The position numbers were made by a program, and so were the translations under genes. The notes under the pieces were generated by a model. It did not search any database, was not told the origin of the DNA, and was given only the letters and a program-made list of their open reading frames with translations. A stretch of 64,000 nt of DNA from Oceaniferula flava (GTDB taxonomy: Bacteria > Verrucomicrobiota > Verrucomicrobiia > Verrucomicrobiales > Akkermansiaceae). Below, piece after piece: positions 62,709 through 64,000 of the stretch. Within the stretch, counting starts at the first letter, position 1. Every line of letters begins with the position of its first letter. Location: NCBI RefSeq assembly GCF_016811075.1, contig NZ_JAFBGL010000002.1:372001-436000 (forward strand). The letters are read 5' to 3'.

Positions 62709-64000
62709 TTAGCGATTGCGCCAAGGTTTACCTGTAGGGTCTACCAGTTCTACGTGCACGCTAATGATAACAGCTTCATTGAAGGTGGATTCTGCTTCGG
62801 AGCGGAACAAGCGACCTACGTAGGGGATATCGCCTAGAATGGGCGTTTTATCTTCTACCTTGGATTTGCGGCTGGTCATCAACCCTCCGAGCACGACGGT
62901 GGCACCATCCTGAATGGTGACGGCGCTGTTAGGCATGCGGATGGTTTTGAACACGGGCATGAGAATGCTGTTCAGAGTCAGAGGCTCAGTGTCTCCGCTA
63001 GAGAGCAGTCCGGTATCGGTCAGTGCGTAGATGGGAGATCCATAGTTCACGAACCCTTGGAATTCGACGAGCTCAGGGCGAAGCGAAAGCTCGATGAAGT
63101 TTTTATCTGCACTTACCGTAGGCTCCACTTCCAGCGTGACGCCGACATTTCGGGTCTCGAAGGCTGTGGGGGTAGCGGGGGTGACAGGGAAGATGCCGGT
63201 GCTCAGCGTGCTGTTGCCGATGGAGTTAGGAAGTTCTGGTGGTTCGTATTCTGTGGGGTAGATGAATTCCCGTTTGATCTCGATCTTGGACCGTTCGCCG
63301 CTACGAGAGACGACGGATGGGTTCACCATGACATCGGTTCCTTTGTTTTGGTCCAGACCGCGCATCATCATCTGCACCTGGACGCCGCTGCCGATGTAAG
63401 TCAGAGAAAGAATGCCGGGTGCCCGACTAGATGTAGAACCGGAAGTGCCGCCACTAGCTTCGCTAATCAGGGCGTCGATGGAGTCGGATGTGGTAGCGCT
63501 GTTACCGCTACGGTTACCAGAGGTAACGCCGTTGCCTCCGATGTCGATTGAGCCGAGGGATCCCAGATCACTGCCGTTTCCGACAGATCCGCCACCCATG
63601 AAGAGGTTTTGGTTGATGGACCAAGGGGTGATTGCCCAGTCGAACCCGAGTTCCTTGAGCTTGGTCTCGCTCACGCGGATCATGCTGGTCTGGATTTTTA
63701 CCTGAATGGGAGCTTCTCCGGCAATGATGGAGACAAGCTGATCAACGAGATCAATATTATCAGGTGTGTTGCGAACCGTGAGGAGGTTGTTCGAGCGCGT
63801 GTATGTCGCGGAGGCTCCCTCAGGAAAGCTGACACCATTCTGTTTGAGGAACTCGGTGATGGAGATGCGTTTTTTCAGCAGTCCTTCGCCGTTGTTGTCA
63901 TTGCCGCTGTCGAAGATGTTGCCTTCATCGGCGGACTCCTTCGTTGCTGCAGAGCTCAGGAAATTTGGTGGGACGCGGAAAGTGCGGCTGCTGAGTGTGG
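62709..64000 (-). CDS. Type IV pilus-like secretin, Amuc_1098 type (5' part outside window)
   Basis: The C-terminal 430 residues of an outer-membrane secretin; the frame is open to the window edge at 64000 and the N-terminus lies outside. Visible parts: an N1/STN-like domain with ISITEFLKQNGVSF and SNNLLTVRNTPDNIDLVDQL, then PIQVKIQTSMIRVSETKLKE, a Gly/Ser-rich loop (GGGSVGNGSDLGSLGSIDIG) and the secretin core. The core has NPSVVSRSGERSKIEIKREF, AVTIQDGATVVLGGLMTSRK and the closing TPILGDIPYVGRLFRSE, the hallmark of the family. The C-terminus (VHVELVDPTGKPWRNR) is complete. It matches the secretin next to Amuc_1100 in Akkermansia. It should export or display pilin-like proteins, possibly including the giant prepilin-like ones in this window (inference). 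Confidence 0.93.
   Translation of the reverse strand, partial: TLSSRTFRVPPNFLSSAATKESADEGNIFDSGNDNNGEGLLKKRISITEFLKQNGVSFPEGASATYTRSNNLLTVRNTPDNIDLVDQLVSIIAGEAPIQVKIQTSMIRVSETKLKELGFDWAITPWSINQNLFMGGGSVGNGSDLGSLGSIDIGGNGVTSGNRSGNSATTSDSIDALISEASGGTSGSTSSRAPGILSLTYIGSGVQVQMMMRGLDQNKGTDVMVNPSVVSRSGERSKIEIKREFIYPTEYEPPELPNSIGNSTLSTGIFPVTPATPTAFETRNVGVTLEVEPTVSADKNFIELSLRPELVEFQGFVNYGSPIYALTDTGLLSSGDTEPLTLNSILMPVFKTIRMPNSAVTIQDGATVVLGGLMTSRKSKVEDKTPILGDIPYVGRLFRSEAESTFNEAVIISVHVELVDPTGKPWRNR

Overview
The window looks like a chromosomal segment of a Verrucomicrobiota bacterium, most likely order Verrucomicrobiales (Akkermansiaceae, Rubritaleaceae or Verrucomicrobiaceae type). The evidence is two very large prepilin-like proteins of the Verru_Chthon cassette A type, an Amuc_1098-type secretin at the right edge, a double-length UvrA, Hanks-type kinases fused to lectin-like domains, and a sigma/anti-sigma pair with YfbK-type domains. 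Base composition is moderately GC-rich (by eye, high fifties percent) with little visible change along the window. No rRNA, tRNA, CRISPR array, phage or transposase gene was seen. Gene density is ordinary and most genes look intact. The secretin is cut by the window edge.

Layout. 0.1-1.0 kb: a GAF protein and a small anti-sigma-like protein (minus). 1.1-5.4 kb: a giant prepilin-like protein plus a small secreted partner (plus). 5.4-10.7 kb: an envelope/signalling locus with ECF sigma factor, secreted FecR-domain protein and outer-membrane barrel (minus), divergent from a CHASE2 adenylate cyclase, then a lipoprotein. 10.9-14.5 kb: ThiD and a large VWA protein. 14.6-18.9 kb: a second, paralogous giant-prepilin plus small-partner pair on the opposite strand. 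19.1-20.8 kb: a lipid-kinase-like protein and a metallophosphoesterase. 20.8-21.4 kb: three near-identical tandem units of about 214 bp with hairpins, which reach into both convergent flanking genes and supply one of their stop codons. 21.4-30.8 kb: a seven-gene minus-strand MoxR / ABC transporter / DUF58 / BatA-like operon. 30.9-32.5 kb: a membrane-anchored squalene-cyclase-like protein with a strong terminator.

32.7-39.3 kb (plus): a Gfo/Idh/MocA oxidoreductase, the redox repressor Rex, an ECF sigma factor with an anti-sigma/YfbK-like protein that has lost its VWA domain, methionine aminopeptidase, an NAD-dependent epimerase and an AlkB-like membrane hydroxylase. 39.3-44.8 kb: tandem-fused UvrA (minus). 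44.8-52.0 kb (minus): two Ser/Thr kinases (one with two C-type-lectin-like domains), an M23 peptidase, an OmpA-family protein and a lipoprotein. 52.0-53.5 kb (plus): a BlaI/M56 regulatory pair. 53.5-57.9 kb (minus): a second MoxR-DUF58-transglutaminase operon. 58-64 kb (minus): a secreted protein of unknown function, an M42 aminopeptidase, an AsmA-like membrane protein and the partial secretin.

The strongest candidate for an undescribed system is the duplicated two-gene cassette. Each copy has a protein of about 1,160 residues with a class III (prepilin) signal lacking Glu5 and a GspK-like C-terminal region, followed by a secreted protein of about 230 residues. The two copies are 10 kb apart, on opposite strands, each behind its own plausible promoter. 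Other items worth following are the CHASE2 cyclase/FecR/barrel/sigma locus, the kinase-lectin/OmpA/M23 cluster, the VWA-less YfbK protein, the BatA-like gene whose conserved N-terminus has no normal start codon, and the repeat array at the convergent gene ends.
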